Assembly: GCA_029224185.1 (NCBI GenBank)
Contig: CM055207.1
Location: forward strand, 8,659,073 to 8,723,072
Reading direction: 5' to 3'
Source: Karalla daura
Lineage: Eukaryota; Chordata; Actinopteri; Chaetodontiformes; Leiognathidae
DNA length: 64,000 nucleotides
This document shows, piece by piece, positions 37,290-51,600 of this stretch. Positions within the stretch are counted from its first letter, which is position 1, and each line of letters begins with the position of its first letter. The notes under the pieces are model-generated. The model was given only the letters and a program-made list of their open reading frames with translations, was not told where the DNA came from and did not search any database. A program made the position numbers and the translations under genes.

Positions 37290-40200
37290 AGAGTAACATA
37301 ACTACAGATGGAGGCTGGCTCACCATTACCTAAATCTCTGGGGACCTTCAGAAACTACTGTGTTATGTTTTTTGTTTAAGACCCGTAAAAAGCCCTTTTC
37401 ATCACAATCATTTCACAACTTCACATTTCTGTGGGTCCTGAGGGAGTCGTTACCTCTCACTTCATTCCAGTGGTGATTTCCAGAGTAAATAAGCATGTAA
37501 TTTTGAAGTTGAGCCATAAAACTGACAAAAACATATTGTAAATTTGTCAAGTTAAGTGTGTTGCACGTAAGAATGATAATGATGAGTGATGAGTTCATAA
37601 TCTACTTGACATCAAGTCAAGTCTACTTTTCTCCAAATTCCTGAAAAAAATATCAATCATTGTTTTCTTGTTCTTCTCCTTATTTAGAACAATCAGCACT
37701 CGAGCAATACATAAATGAGCTTATATATTTGATATTATTAGCCTCTCTTTCTGGTTCATATATAAGAGGGACTTCTACAAGTTTTTAGGGTCATTTATAA
37801 TTTCTACTAACACATTTCTATTAATAGTGACTCAAAGTGGCTCTGCTGAGTTGATCTTGGAGTTTCTGGGTCAAGACAGCTTTTCCTCAATCTCCTCAAC
37901 ATGAAGCCAAAACACGACTGGTCACCCAAACTCAACATGGCCTATCGTCTTTCACCACCACGTCCCTCCTGCACACATGGTTCCCTTCACGCATCAAACA
38001 TTCCTCCTTAACAATTCACTGGAGGTTAGCAGCCGTTAGCTCGGGAATGTGTTTTCCATTTGAATCATAGATCACTTAGAACCTGATCTTAGGTACTGGA
38101 ACCGGGTCTGGACCTACTGATGCCATCTCTGATCTGAATAAGCAGAAACAGGTCACTCTGGGGGAAGCATTTGAGCACACTGAAGATTATTTCTACTTTC
38201 CATCCGCTTTAGCCGAAGCTGGTAATTTTGGACAGTTTGGTTATATTTTCAGAAATGTCATATTATACTTTCATAATATACCTATGATGAAACATGCCCA
38301 TGACACAAACTCCTACATACATATTCTCCCCTGCTGATCCGGCGTTTTCACAGGACATAAATTAAACAAATGCCTTTTTCCAACCAGAAGGTCACAGTGT
38401 TTTCACTCTTGTAACACTAGCAGTGAGCAGCCAGAGTTTAACGCGCAGTGACATAAAAATATGAAACCAGTGGGAACATCGGTGCCGGCATGTGTCATTT
38501 CATGCACCATTACCTTTCCGTCTCACTCAGCAGAGTAAGTTGAATTGCGCTGACAGGCTGTTGGTATCTATTATCATAGTATTGTGTTGCTGTCGCTGCA
38601 CCGGCCACACACACCGCCATAATTCAAGCACGTCGGTTTGATGAACGCCAACGAGGAACTGGTCTGCCATCCTCTCTCAGCCCACTCTTCCTCACCAGGG
38701 CCTCGTTGTGCTGCAGCAGTCGAAGCGTCCACTTGTTCAATTAGCGAGTTTCATTCGCCGGGGATTACATGTCAGAGGGACTTTTGAGGAAAATTCGCAG
38801 GCTTCTTTATCCTAAAGTTGAGATTTAAAATTATCCAGGGGGCTGTTTCAAGGTCAGACCACACTGTGTAGGTTAAGTGGTTAGGCAGGTCCTGAATTAT
38901 TGGAGTTATTGTAAGGATGCTCAGGTTTGTGCGTGTACTGCTGGAAAAATACAGAAGATGAGTGGACTTGAGCTTTATTATTGATTTTACTGCTTGTCTG
39001 CTGTAGGAATGTAGCAAATTCACATTAGGTATATAACCATATATGTATTAGTACACAAGGAACATTCTGCATTTTCTGATTTGTACATTTTTCATCCTGG
39101 TGTCAGTTATTTTATGATCACCATCTACATTCTTGTAGCTTCACCCTACACCCTCAAACCTCCATCAACATAATTATTTTGTTCCTGTCAAGTGCAATGT
39201 CATGTCACAAGTTCACCTTCAGTTGGATTTACTGTACAAGCAACTCAACCTGTGGTCACACTCTCTTAATTACATCTCTCATACTTATCAGACTGAACAA
39301 ATACTGTCAAAGGAAGACGCTTTCAAGGCAAACCCGGAAGATACTGCTGACTAACATTACAAAGAATAAACGGTGAGGAAGGTCACTCTGTGGCAGCAGC
39401 TAACATCAAACATGTCTATAAAAGGCAAGATATTTTCCTTGAACAAAGTGGGCATGAGACTTTAATGTGAGTGAAAGTTCCTCAATCTTGCTTCTGTAGC
39501 TGGTTTAATCTGACTTACACTTGAGAGAGCCTTTATCTCAATATGCAGCTAGTGGCCAGTTAGCAAAATTAGCTACACATTGCTTATCTTAGGTTATCGG
39601 AAACAATCCAGGATAGCTAGTATGGCTATGCTATTGATGTCTAGCTAGAATTATAGTAATGCCACAACCTGTTGTCCTTATGTCTTATGTCAGTTCAGAG
39701 GTGATAAAAAGTTAACTGACTTTAGGGGCCAGCTCTTGTTTTCAGGCGCAATGCAAAGCCACGATAACCTGTTTGCAATCTGTGGATATATTTTCATCGT
39801 TAAGACATGAGTGGAATTGATTATATCTTAAAATTGTGTCAAGAGAAATGTCATAGGAAATGGAGCAAAGAGATTGTGGCAGACTGTTACGTTGTATTTC
39901 TGCTGGCAGCTAGTGTTTCTCTAATTTGTAAATTGATGTTTGCCTTACAGGTATTTTTGATTTTGCGATGCATTCTTAATGAAACACTGGATCAGTACAA
40001 TAATTGATGGTCATTATTTTGTTAAATGCATCAAGTGCCTCATGAAGGCACCTCTATTCCCTTTGTCCTTCCTACCTTTCTAAATCAGGACAGCACTGAT
40101 ATTGTAACAATGTCCCATTCACATAGATATTATACAAGAGTGCCTTCAAGGCTTCAACTAAAACAAAACTAAACAAAAAAACTACAAAAAGACAAATTAT

Positions 40201-42528
40201 TTACAAGTTTAAAAAAGAAACAACAACTGAAGGAGATATAATTACAAAAAAAAATATACATCAGCCATGAGAAATAGTTCCTGGGCACTTTCAAAACAAA
40301 CATAATACATAATTACACACGTAAGTGCTACAATCTAGGACAACCAGAGAATTATAATACCATTTACAGATGTTATTTTATCAATTAAAATACAACAACC
40401 CTTAGAGAGTAGAGTGAGAATACCTTCATTTAAAATAACACTACGGGATGAAGTGTGGTTAGTAACAATTTACAATCTGTGCCCAAGAGTTACACTTAGA
40501 GTTGGTGATATAAGTAAGTTGAACGCAGTACTCTATAGGCTCCTTCAAATATTTACCCCCAAAACAGGTAAGAACAGAAAGAAAGAAAACAAATAGATGC
40601 TTGATGTCCTCAGTTTGCTGTAATAATATCAACATATTTAAACTGAAAGTTCAGTTAAACTCAAAATAGGTGACTTTAATGCATGACTATACTTAAACAA
40701 GCGGATCAATGTAGACCACCTTTTACATTGAAGTAATCCAAAACCATTCTGCTTTCCCTTGGTCTGAATCCATCCCACATCCTTTGACTTATGCCTCCAT
40801 TGACTTGCCTTTTGTCAGGAGGTCATTGTTGCAAACAATGACGAAACTAGACACCGATTTTTCTTTTCTCCTTCGCCTGCTTCCCCTCTCTTATTCGCCT
40901 GTTGAGAAAGATTGTCAGTTGCAAGAATCGCTGCTTTGGGTGAACACAGTGTCTCCTCTTGAATTCCAAAACATTGTTCAGTTCATTGTACAGGGTGCAA
41001 TAACAAGTGTAAGTAGTAACACAATCATTCAAGTTACCCTGAGAAACAGCAGAAATGAGACTGGGAAAACCTGGATTTTTATTTTGCATCCTGATAATTC
41101 TGTATGTGCCGGTGTTTTTTTTTTCGTTTCATAGATGCTCTGCACTAGCTGACAGTGAGTTGCTACTGTAGTTGCTGCATGCTGTTAACTGTTTTTTCTT
41201 TCACCATATGTAGCACACATTGCAAATTATATAGATTTTATAGGCTTTGGATTTCATATTGGCTAATAGAGATTAATCAATATATGGTCCCCTCACAAGT
41301 GTTCCACGCAGTATAAGGCAGGATCTGAAGATTTTGTATATATGATTGTGTGTGTCTTTGTGTATGTATATGTGTGTGCATATGTATGTTTGTGTTTATT
41401 TCTATAGTACATGCATGCACGGTTATATGCTGTAGGTCTATGTGTGTACGTATGTACAGGGTGTCTCTATTTGGTCTACCTGTGTACACACAGTATACAA
41501 AGTAGTCACTGGGTGCTTTGAGTTCCACGTCCCTTTTCTGGTTCTGTATGAAGGAGCCTGTGTGGGATCTCCTGTGTTATGCAGATAGGCCAGAGCACAT
41601 AGACCAGTGTCTCATGTTACCTCAGGTCAATGACCCTCCCCACAGATTCCAACCAGCAGCTCTTACAGCACCAGTCTGCAGAATCTTCCCCAACACAAAG
41701 TCCAAGTCGAGATCAATCCCACATGTGCTCCAGCTCTGCGTTCTGAATATAATACAAGTTCTTAAAATAAGAGGAAATAGCTGAGCGTAGGTTTCATTTC
41801 ACAGGTTCATTTGAAGGGTGTCAACCCAAGCGTCCGTCCTCAGGTTGTCACGTTTGTCAAACATCCAGACATTCTGTGGTACGCAGGTATCATTGGGTCG
41901 CGGTAACAGACACGAGCCAGTTGACAGCTTAAATTAAAAAAACAAAAAAATCTAACATGGCATGTAAATAATGTTGTTTGTCAGGTGCGGTCTGGAGACA
42001 TTCACTCCTCTTTGGTAGCATAGCAACATGTAGAGATACACCTATCGACTGTGTCAGTAAAGGTCACGCTGACTATGAATGAGGATGCAGAGAACTGTAG
42101 GAAGGAAAAAGCTCAAATATCCACAATAAAGTCAGCTCAAAGCCCACTGCTGCTCCATGGTGAGGAAGGAATGTGGTGGATGTTAGATGGTTCGGAAAGA
42201 CAGGTGGACATCCTGTCCCTCATGGGAGTGACTCTTTCTCTCTGCCTAGGCTTTACATTGCATGGAACTTAGATTGGAAAGGTGAAATTTTAAAACAAGA
42301 TAAGTGAGGAGCTTTGGCTACCTGATTCGACAAGCTACATTGACATTCATTTCAAATTTTGTTTCTTTCCCTCACCAAACGTGAAACAATAATAATAATC
42401 GGCATGTCTGATGCCCGATCACTGCGGCTGCTGGCTCCTTTAGCTAATAGCTTAAACGTGAACAGGGTGGAATGAAGGAGGCGACAGAGGAATGTTAACG
42501 CCAAGGTTCAGGAGTTTGGTTGCCTCGG
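37290..42528. other. intergenic sequence, distal part probably the ngfr 3' UTR
   Basis: I found no coding exon here. Sequence immediately below 42529 is downstream of the ngfr stop and should include its 3' UTR on the minus strand. TTTATT (AATAAA on the minus strand) occurs at 41395-41400 and 41078-41083 as candidate ends, but I cannot choose between them. Long A-rich runs near 40150-40260 are T-rich on the transcript strand. Confidence 0.45.
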
Positions 42529-42866
42529 TCACACCACGGAGGTGGCGGTGGGCTTCGCCATGCTCGGGCTCAGCACCAGGCTCTGGGCGATGTCGTCGCG
42601 GTTGATCTTGCGCAGCGCTGTGCACAGCGTGTCTATGCTGGCGCAGTCCTTCCTCGCCCAGTCGGACAGCAGCGCCCGCACGGGGTGATCGTCCATCCGG
42701 AAGCTCGCGATCCGCTCCTCCTCGTACCCCAGCAGGCCGGCCAGGTTGCACCAGTCGCTGTCGGGGTTGCAGTTGCCGCCCTCGCCGCCCCTGGACAGCA
42801 GCTGCTCCACTTTCTCTCTGGTTTGAAGAGGAAGGAGCAAGCACGGCTCTTCATCCATGGCGACGA
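42529..42866 (-). CDS. ngfr: ngfr exon 6: death domain and C-terminal PDZ ligand
   Basis: This exon follows a CTGCAG acceptor and ends with TGA at 42531-42529. It encodes REKVEQLLSRGG, then the death domain (DWCNLAGLLGYEEERIASF, HPVRALLSDWARKDCASIDT, LRKINRDDIAQSL) and the terminal TATSVV, a class-I-like PDZ-binding tail comparable to the SPV end of the mammalian protein. The death domain couples the receptor to adaptor proteins rather than having enzymatic activity. The residue before PVRALL is His (codon at 42685-42687), where mammalian p75 has a cysteine. Confidence 0.92.
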
Positions 42867-45800
42867 CTGCAGGGGGGGGGTGGAGGTCGTGTGAATGAAA
42901 GGCACAGTAATAGTATCTCAATGATGAACTGACATGAGACTAATGTAAAGTCAAATATAAAGGTAATCCAGTTTCTGAACTTTTTAGCAGATTGTAGTTA
43001 CTAGTAATTCCAGACACACTTTTCTAAAATGGGGGTTACAGGAAATCAAAAGAAGATACATTTTAAGCCTCTAGCTCTACAAATCCGCCACGTACTGCTA
43101 AAACTGACTGACTTACATCAAATTTTTGTTTGTCTGCTGGTTGCACAACTTTGTGTGTTATCTGGGCATCTGTATGTGTGTGTGTGTTTTTGTAAAAGTC
43201 CTCCAAGTATTTCAAACTGGTTTGTCGGGGCAGGCCTGGAAACCGCCAGAAGCATGCGCTGTCAAAAAAGAGTAAACAGTGTAGCGCTGTCAAGTGTCGT
43301 AATCCTTGTGTGTCGATTCGCTACAGTAAATCTGAAAAGTCATACTGAAGGAGGAGTTGATAAAACCACTCGATGCCTCACTGCCTCAGACTTGTTTTTT
43401 TGTGAATCATTTGTTTGGACAACTCAGTGAATAGTCTGTGTTCATCAACGGAGAGTCAAAATGGGAAATCAGCACCACCACGAACACCGATTGTTGTGGT
43501 CACGTGTGTTTAGTTGCGACACTTTGATGAATGAAGGACAACTTATTTTATGGCGTCCAGGGAGTGGCCTGTATTAGTGCGTTACCTGTGTGTGCCTGAG
43601 TCTGAGCCTGCTGCTCCTGCAGACTCTGGCTGTCCACAGAAATGCCGCTGTCGCTGTGCAGCTTCTCTCCCTCGGGGGACGGCGTCTGGTTCTGGTTGGC
43701 TGTGCAATTGTTGGCTCCTTGCTTGTTCTGCTTACAGCTGTTCCACCTGAATAGAAGGAAGTCATGAGAGGAAGGGAAAACAAACTCATCAAAGAGACAG
43801 TAAACTGACCATTTGTCAATTCCGTAAGTACATTAAGAGACAGTCCTACAGTACCAGGACCGACCAAGTCTATGTTAAAACAACAATGACTGTGTTATTT
43901 CATGACTCTTAGTCGAGTGAGCCCTACTTTTCAAATATGAGAGAATACATAGAGAGACAGGATGCAGAGATTATGAATGACTGTCTCTCCACGTGAAGTG
44001 ATTGTCTCTCCTTTCTGGTGAGACAAAAAATGACACCCAACAAATAACCTCTCCAGCCAAGTTCCGACTTTAAAACATTAGAAACTTATGATGGATAAAA
44101 CAAGACAAATATATAAAATAATTGCAGTTATTTGACATTTGATACCACAATCGATGACAAGACTAGTAATACAAATGGAACCACTCATTGTAGCTGATGA
44201 GGACAGTCATACTCTAACAGGAGCTTTGGCCGCCAGGTAAAACATAATCTATTATTCAAAGAGACAGTTGGGGCTAAATGTTGCCATCACTCTCGGAGTC
44301 CGTCCACCTTTGCTCTGATCACTCTTGAGGACTGTGCGTTTAAAAGCAAAGACCTGATTAACGCGATTAATAAATTGAAAGATGAGATTAACATGTTGAG
44401 CATTCAAAATTGAACGGTGCTTGGCTCTCTGTGTAGGCATGAAGGATTGGGGTGGGGGGGAGGGGCATGCGTTGCAAATAAGGGACGGGAAACTAAACAG
44501 ACCACACGATGGCCCTCGGGACAAGAGTGTGTTGTCATCCAGAAAAGCAGCAGATGACTTCATTAAATATGAAACTGCGGAAATTCTAAATCTGATTGGA
44601 TTTTGCTGTCAATATGCATTTGTAATGAGTAGCAGATCCATTTCCTCTTCACTTCAGAGACAGGGAACAGGACAGGGTAAAAAGGATGCAAACTGCGGAT
44701 GCCAACTTTTTTTCTCTTTTCTATGCTTACCATTAACTACAAATACCTACAAGCACAGTGCTATGACTGTGCGGTTTAGCACTGTTCTCAGCCTCACAGC
44801 TAGGAGGTCCTGAGCTTTTTGGGCCTTTTCTCCACAGTCCAAAAACGTTCATGTTGAGGTCAGTCGGAGACTCTAAATTATCCCTAGGTGTGAGTGTGAG
44901 AGTGAATGGTGTGTGTGCCTGTGTAAGATAGCAGATTTGGTAATTATTTCAGCCAGCGCCTTTTGATCAATTTTGTACTCCACCCGGTTTCTGTCCTCAC
45001 CTCTTGAAGATGATGAAGGCCACAAGGCCGACCACCACCGCTGCCAGGATAGAGCAGTAGATGGGGATGAGCTTGTCGTTCAGACCGTTATAGATTCGCT
45101 CATGGGAATCAACATTAGTAGAGGAGGTGGTGGTGGCGGGAGTAGTGGTGGTGGTACTGCTGCTGCTGCTGCTGTCCGGGATCTCCTCCGATGGGGAGGG
45201 ATTGATAAATTCATCGTAGATGGATGTGGAAGGTGCTGAAATGTAGGAGGGCAAAAACAGGTATTTCAAGGTATCGGGAAAAACTGTCAAATTGAATTCA
45301 TTATCTGAACAATCAGAGGCAAACAAGTCACAGACACTTTACTGACATGTTTTCACCATTTTGAGTATGACTCAACAACTGGACTTTAGCTTCTAAATGC
45401 TCAACATTACACATTATCTTGCATGCTTTTGGCAGTGAGATACAGAGATGTACCATGTCGTTGCTTTATGATTGAATGAAAACCAAGTGTCGGATATCAA
45501 CCTCTCCATCGTTGCTGTAGACACCTTTAAGATTGATCTCTTTTTTAATCTGAGATTAAATATGACCACAAATGTTCAAGCCATTACTTTTATTTTGCAT
45601 CTACCCGCCATAGCCGATAAAACCATTAATGCCTCTCACACAACAAACACACACCTACGCAGACATTAGCTCCCACATCACTTGGTTGTTCCCCTTCCTC
45701 CCCAGAGAGTCATTAATGCAGGAAAGAGCAGGTTTGTCCATCCAGTCCTGCCCGCTTCACTCCAACCATTAATGCCACGCGGAGCCGCTCATTCCTCAAA

Positions 45801-48560
45801 GGGGGATGAGGAAGCCGATCTCCGCCTGTCACTTACTTACGGTTATTCACATCATCAACAGGAAGTCGGCCCGCTGGCCTCTAAATACCTCAGGAGAGAC
45901 ACTGAATGCGAAGCGGCCGTTCCTCAGTGGCGAGGTGAAAACATTTTTAATGTGATGGATGCACGAGCGGTCGCTGGGCTTTTAAAAGGAATTCACAGAA
46001 TGTACTCAAAAGCACTTTATGGCAACACCAATCCATTGAGCATCCTCTTAAAATGCGATGCTGGATGTCCATCATCTTTAGTCCTTTCCATTGATTTTTT
46101 TTTCCTTACTATAAAAAGGTCTCATGACTGTGTTTGTGGTGTATTGCTCTGAGGACACACTGGAAAAATGTTGGCCTGCAGGGTTTGCTACCCTTCTCGG
46201 TTTTATTTGACATGTGACACACGGCACACAAAATGTTGCTTTGTGCACAGCATTCCTAGAGATCAAAACTTTACTGCTCATTTGTTGGCTTTATTCTCTC
46301 CTGAGGTGGCCTCCTGCCACCTCAGAGTCACATTCAGAACACTTAAAAAAAGACGAAATAAAAATAAGCAAACAGACTCCGGATGATGATGACACAGTAA
46401 CATATCAAATTCCTTCCTGTCTTCTTCAGAAACACACACAACACCATGGCTCGTCTGTCTTTACTTCCTTTCCTGACTGTTTTTCGCTTCCCATCAACAC
46501 ACACTTGCACACACGCAAACACACACACCTGAAACTAGACACCAGCCATTGACAGAAATCTTTGTCCAGCACAAATGCCCCCTCCCCGCCTCTTTATCGT
46601 TCAATCCTCGCTCTATCCATTTTACCGCTGCCTGGACCTTTCCTCACTCCCATCACGTGCTTCCTTTTCTGTCACGCACTCGAGCTCATTCGGACGTCGC
46701 CGTTTTGTGTGCGCATCATCGCTGTCTGACCTTCCTGGACATATTGTTTACTCATCCTTCATTAACCATTTATCTCATGCATCCTTCCTTTTACTCGCCG
46801 CATCCCTGCGTCATTACATCGCTCTCCCTCCCTCCATGATTAACAGTTTAAACAGGGCCCTAAGTGCCTTTACTGAGCCGCTGGCTCAACCTCTCATGCT
46901 CTATGGTCTGGCCTCCGAGGAGGAGGAGTGACCTTTTCCTGCTGAGCTCAGCAGGTTTGCAGGATGCAGAGAGCTCAGTAGTTACCGGACTGCTGCTCTT
47001 AGTAATCATCAGTCACTAATAATTCCCTCACAGTGTCACAAACCGCTCTTTAAATGAATTCTTTACCTTTTTGTGAGTTCATATAATTTTCCTTGAAAAC
47101 AAAATTGGCAGATGGATGTGTTCTTATACATAGTGAGAACGTTATTTAAGATGCCTTTACATACTATTCTAGCTTGGAAAGCTTTCACATTTGGAATCCC
47201 CATCTCAATATGATGCCAGTGCAAAACTGGAAGCTCTGAGTCCCCCTCAGAGAAGAGAAACTTTTCCTGTCTGAATAACCTGTCATTAAGCTCAGAGGGG
47301 CTCAGAGATGCCGAGCTGTCAAAATTACAGGCTCAGTCAACTGCAGGTCCAATCAACAAACCAGTGATTGTGTTTATTGTCTTTTTGCTGTTTTGTCGAA
47401 TTACTGGAATTTTCCTCCTGGGGCCGTGTCTGTTAATGATTAACTTCTGACAGGAAGTGCAGCTGCATGTGTTCTTGTTTGCATTAGCAATTATATGGAA
47501 AGACATTGCTGCTCTGCAGTCGGGCATATGTGTCGGGCAGCGTGTGTGTGTTTTGTATTCAAAGTGAGTGTTTGTGTGCGGGCTATCAGCCACGCCTAAG
47601 TGGAGCGCGTCATTCCAACCTCTTGGAAACAGACACAAGCAAACAGGTGTTGCTGCCGTTTCCACACCATATACTTAAACCTCTGATTTTGAGAAGAGGA
47701 GGGGCTAGGAGGAGGTGTTTTTCTTTTTATTATTATTAAGTCATGGCGCAGCCAAGACCTGCCTGGCGTACCTTCCCCAGTGAACTACATTTTTATAGCG
47801 TTCATGTCGGGACAAAGGATAAATGAGATTATTAAACAATGCCACCACTTGTGATGTGCTGTTCTGCTTCTTTTCTGAGGAATGAGCCACTCTTCTCTCT
47901 TTCTCACACAACATGTCTTACACAACCCATCTCATTTTTCCCATCATTGTGCTCCACACTGAACACACCCCCCAACGCGTATGCACGTTTTTGAATTTCA
48001 CCAGGAGAAACGTGTATGTGTGTGTGTGTGTGTTTGTGCATGCGCGCCTGTGTCTTTGTGTATCTATATATATATATATATGTGTGTGAGGGTCTGTGTG
48101 TGTGTCTGTTCTGCGGCAGAATGTGATCAGCACTCGTAGAGGTCAACCAGAGAAACCTGAGAGTGCAGAGGAGTAACTCCATCGCTTTTATCGACCCGGC
48201 CACATCCACAGCGTCTGTTCCCTCTCTCCACTCACTCCAGCTTTTTTCTTTCTTTTCTGCAGCTCCTGTCCACTGCTCTCATTAGTATTCATTTTCCATT
48301 GGTTATTGTCGCAGTTATTTTGACTACGCTTGCAGAGACTGACTGAAGAAAATTTTAAGTTTTAGTAAAAGGTTTAGAAATTAAATACTTAATAACAGTA
48401 TAACAAGAATAACAGTTAAAAGTTTAAATCCCTCAATAAGGTCATATTTTATATTGTCAAATGGGCCTTTGATGGGTAAATAGAGGTAAAAAACCTTGGA
48501 CAGATCGCCTGTCCACGGCAGGAGCACACACACGCACACACACACTCACACACTCACTCA

Positions 48561-48656
<96 letters not shown>

Positions 48657-51600
48657 TACACGCACACACACACACTCACCATTCACTTTCATAGCCACGG
48701 GAAGGACATTCAAACTCCACACACCATGATTTGCTTGTTGTGAGGCAACAATCTACTGTTCTGCTGGGTTGCTGTCCTGCTGTTGTTACAGACTTGAACA
48801 TTGCCAATGCAGAGCAGAGCTATTCAGTTTGTTGACCATTAAAAATGCTACTTAATTAGCTATAAAGGAAATGTACAAATAGTGGGTGCTTTGTAGGTGA
48901 TGCCACACATAGCCATGTAATCATAAATGAAAAAAAAGATGTGCTTGCACTTGTCGAATTTGTGCAGAAACGACACAAGAATTCTGAAGAACGCTAACTA
49001 CAAACCCAGCTTTCAAGATGCAAATACACTGCAAATGAGCTGTTCACCAGAAATTCTGCCATGCTCTCGCTGCATGTCACATTGCAGTAATTCCAGTCCT
49101 GGCCACAGATTGAAAGATAAATCACACTGGGAATGACAGAAGTCACTGGCATCCCATAAATCCTCACAGGGACAAAACCCTGACCCGCCTCCTCAAAGCA
49201 GAACTTGTAACGATGAATGAGCGGCACGAGCGGAAAGCCAAGTGTTGTGGTCACCCTTGGTCTGCGACTGCTCCCTCATGCCACATCACCTCCAAAAATT
49301 TGCCCCGGAATGTCGAGGGGTGAATGGCTGAGGGCTGGCTGGCGACATCAGGAGAGTGAGTCACGGCTACAAGGAGTTGATTCTTGTTTGGCAGCGGAGA
49401 AAGAGACACAGTCGACTTTAAAACCTTCAGCGGCACAATGCCCACACTGTGTGAGGGCGGGAGCTGAAGTAAGAAGGTCAACTGTGGCCGTAGAGCCTAA
49501 GTACGTAGAGATATAAGTCAGAGGATGCGTGGAGACCGTGCTATAGTCACACAATGAGCAACTGTGTGATACAAAGACAGTGAATTGTTAAGTCTTTGGG
49601 GCTCTGCACAACTGTTGGTATGGAAATTTTTTGGATGCAGGGAATCAGAAATGTCGATGGGATCTTGCCCTCTCCACATAATTTTCGCCATTCGTCTCCT
49701 CTTTAACCATTTGTCTGAAATGGACCATTAAAACTCATATTAGAGGTTTCAGAAAATCCCGATTGAAGCAAAAGCTTAAGAAAGTGATGATAATCTTATA
49801 GTTTGTTTTACTTCCTGGTGTCACACTTTACAACGTCAAAGTTGACATTAATGACTCGGTCCTGCAATATGCCACACTTATTTGGAACTACATGTGCCTG
49901 ACGGGATGAATAGATTAATAGCAACACAAACCATGAATAGACTCCCTTCCTCCAGTCTCCTTAGCTCCTATCTTACACTTCTTTTCTCCATCCCTCCCTC
50001 CCTCCGCAATCTCCCATTCAGCCCCAATTAGGCTGAACTGGCGTGGCCCTGAGTGCCGTGCATGGCGCTGGTTAGCAGACCGCGCTTTCTGATTTCTGGA
50101 GGGCGCCTGCCGATCGTTAAGGTCAACCAAACTCAGGAAGGAAACAGCTCCCTCCTCCTACTCACCTATCAATTCAATGACCAAATGCACTTGGCCCAAT
50201 CTCTCCCCCCTCCCCTCCTGTTTCCTCTTAACCGCACCCACTCGACCTTCATCCTTCCATATGCTGTCTCAGATCTGTAATGTTCAATAAGTCATCTTAT
50301 TGATTTCAATCTATGCACAGTAGTGGGAGTATCAGTGCCCATCTGCATGGCTTTGTGTGTGTTGGGTGACCTGGGTTTAACATCCTTTAAACTTCCCTTT
50401 GGCGCGTGTACGTGCATGAACAAGATTATTGCAAATGCGCTTCAAACCTCAACCTGTTGCCCCTGCTGCCACAGAACCAGAGACCCAGACTTTGGGTGAT
50501 AGGTCATCCCACATGTGTGCAGTCGATCCTCTGTGCGATCTCAGGGAGGAACCAGGTCGAAGAGTAAAAGCCTCTGTTTCCCACTCCCAGCACTGTTAGG
50601 GGACCTCAGGCTGATAACAACAAGCACAAACCACTCTGTCCAGCTCAACCCCTCATTCAACCTGAACAGTGGTATGAAAGGGCCTTGTCACGGTGTGTTC
50701 GTGTAGCTGACCACTCCTACTGATAATGCATTTTTTTCTAATCACTCTCTGTGCTTTGACAGGCATAACCCTTAAAACCAATCCTATGATAAACAATATC
50801 GCGTGCTTGTTTCTTATCCAGTCTTTTTACCTCTGCAAAATTCTTCATAACTGCCAATTAGCCAACCATGTCAACCCTGTTTCCTTGGAATTACATTATG
50901 TGAACATAGATATAATCTATGTTCTCTGTTTTTCTTGAGTGAATGAACTGCTATATTCCATGCATGTGCAATGAAAAGTGCTCAGGATGGTGGCAAAAGA
51001 CACAGGGGTTTGCTTCCAAAGCATGTGGTTCAGTTTAGGAACAAAAGTACTTTGGCTGGCAAGTGACAGTGGTTTTAGAGAAATGCTTACAAACACTTAG
51101 TCATTTATATCTGTACAGAGGGAAGTCAACAGTCAAGTGCTGTGAATGTGGAAGGCATGTTGTCGTGGAATGCTTTACAGATGTGCTCATACTTCATTCA
51201 TGCTGACGGGTTTGACCCATACAGTGTTGGTTTGTCTTAGATGATGTATTACATGTCTCTCTGAAGGGCGGTTAATAAGCGTGCTAATCAACTTCACTTG
51301 TCTCGTGTTGTTGTGACCCCTGAGGGGATGAAGTGAGGATTATGCCATGTTGTTCAGTGCACCTCCCTGGGGGAGGCTCATACTGCCCGATCTGCCCGCT
51401 AAGACCCCTGCCACATATGAGCTGCCCATAACCTCTGGCCTCTGACCTTGCTCGCCCTGCAGAAAAAGTACAAGTCATATCACACTTCTCTAGATAAGCA
51501 TCTTTCCTTCAGACCACTGTGTGGTCCACTCTATGGCGCATCACGCCTAACAAGGTCTGGCTGGCATAAGCGTCAGAGTGTTACCGTCAGAGAGAGATGA

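Noticed and set aside
42452..42905. Other-frame open frames over ngfr exon 6
   Set aside because: They are GC-rich shadows of the death-domain exon; the true frame is fixed by family similarity and exon phase.
45682..46152. 156-codon open frame in ngfr intron 3
   Set aside because: No domain similarity, splice signals or sensible termini; it lies within an intron of the opposite strand and is probably chance.
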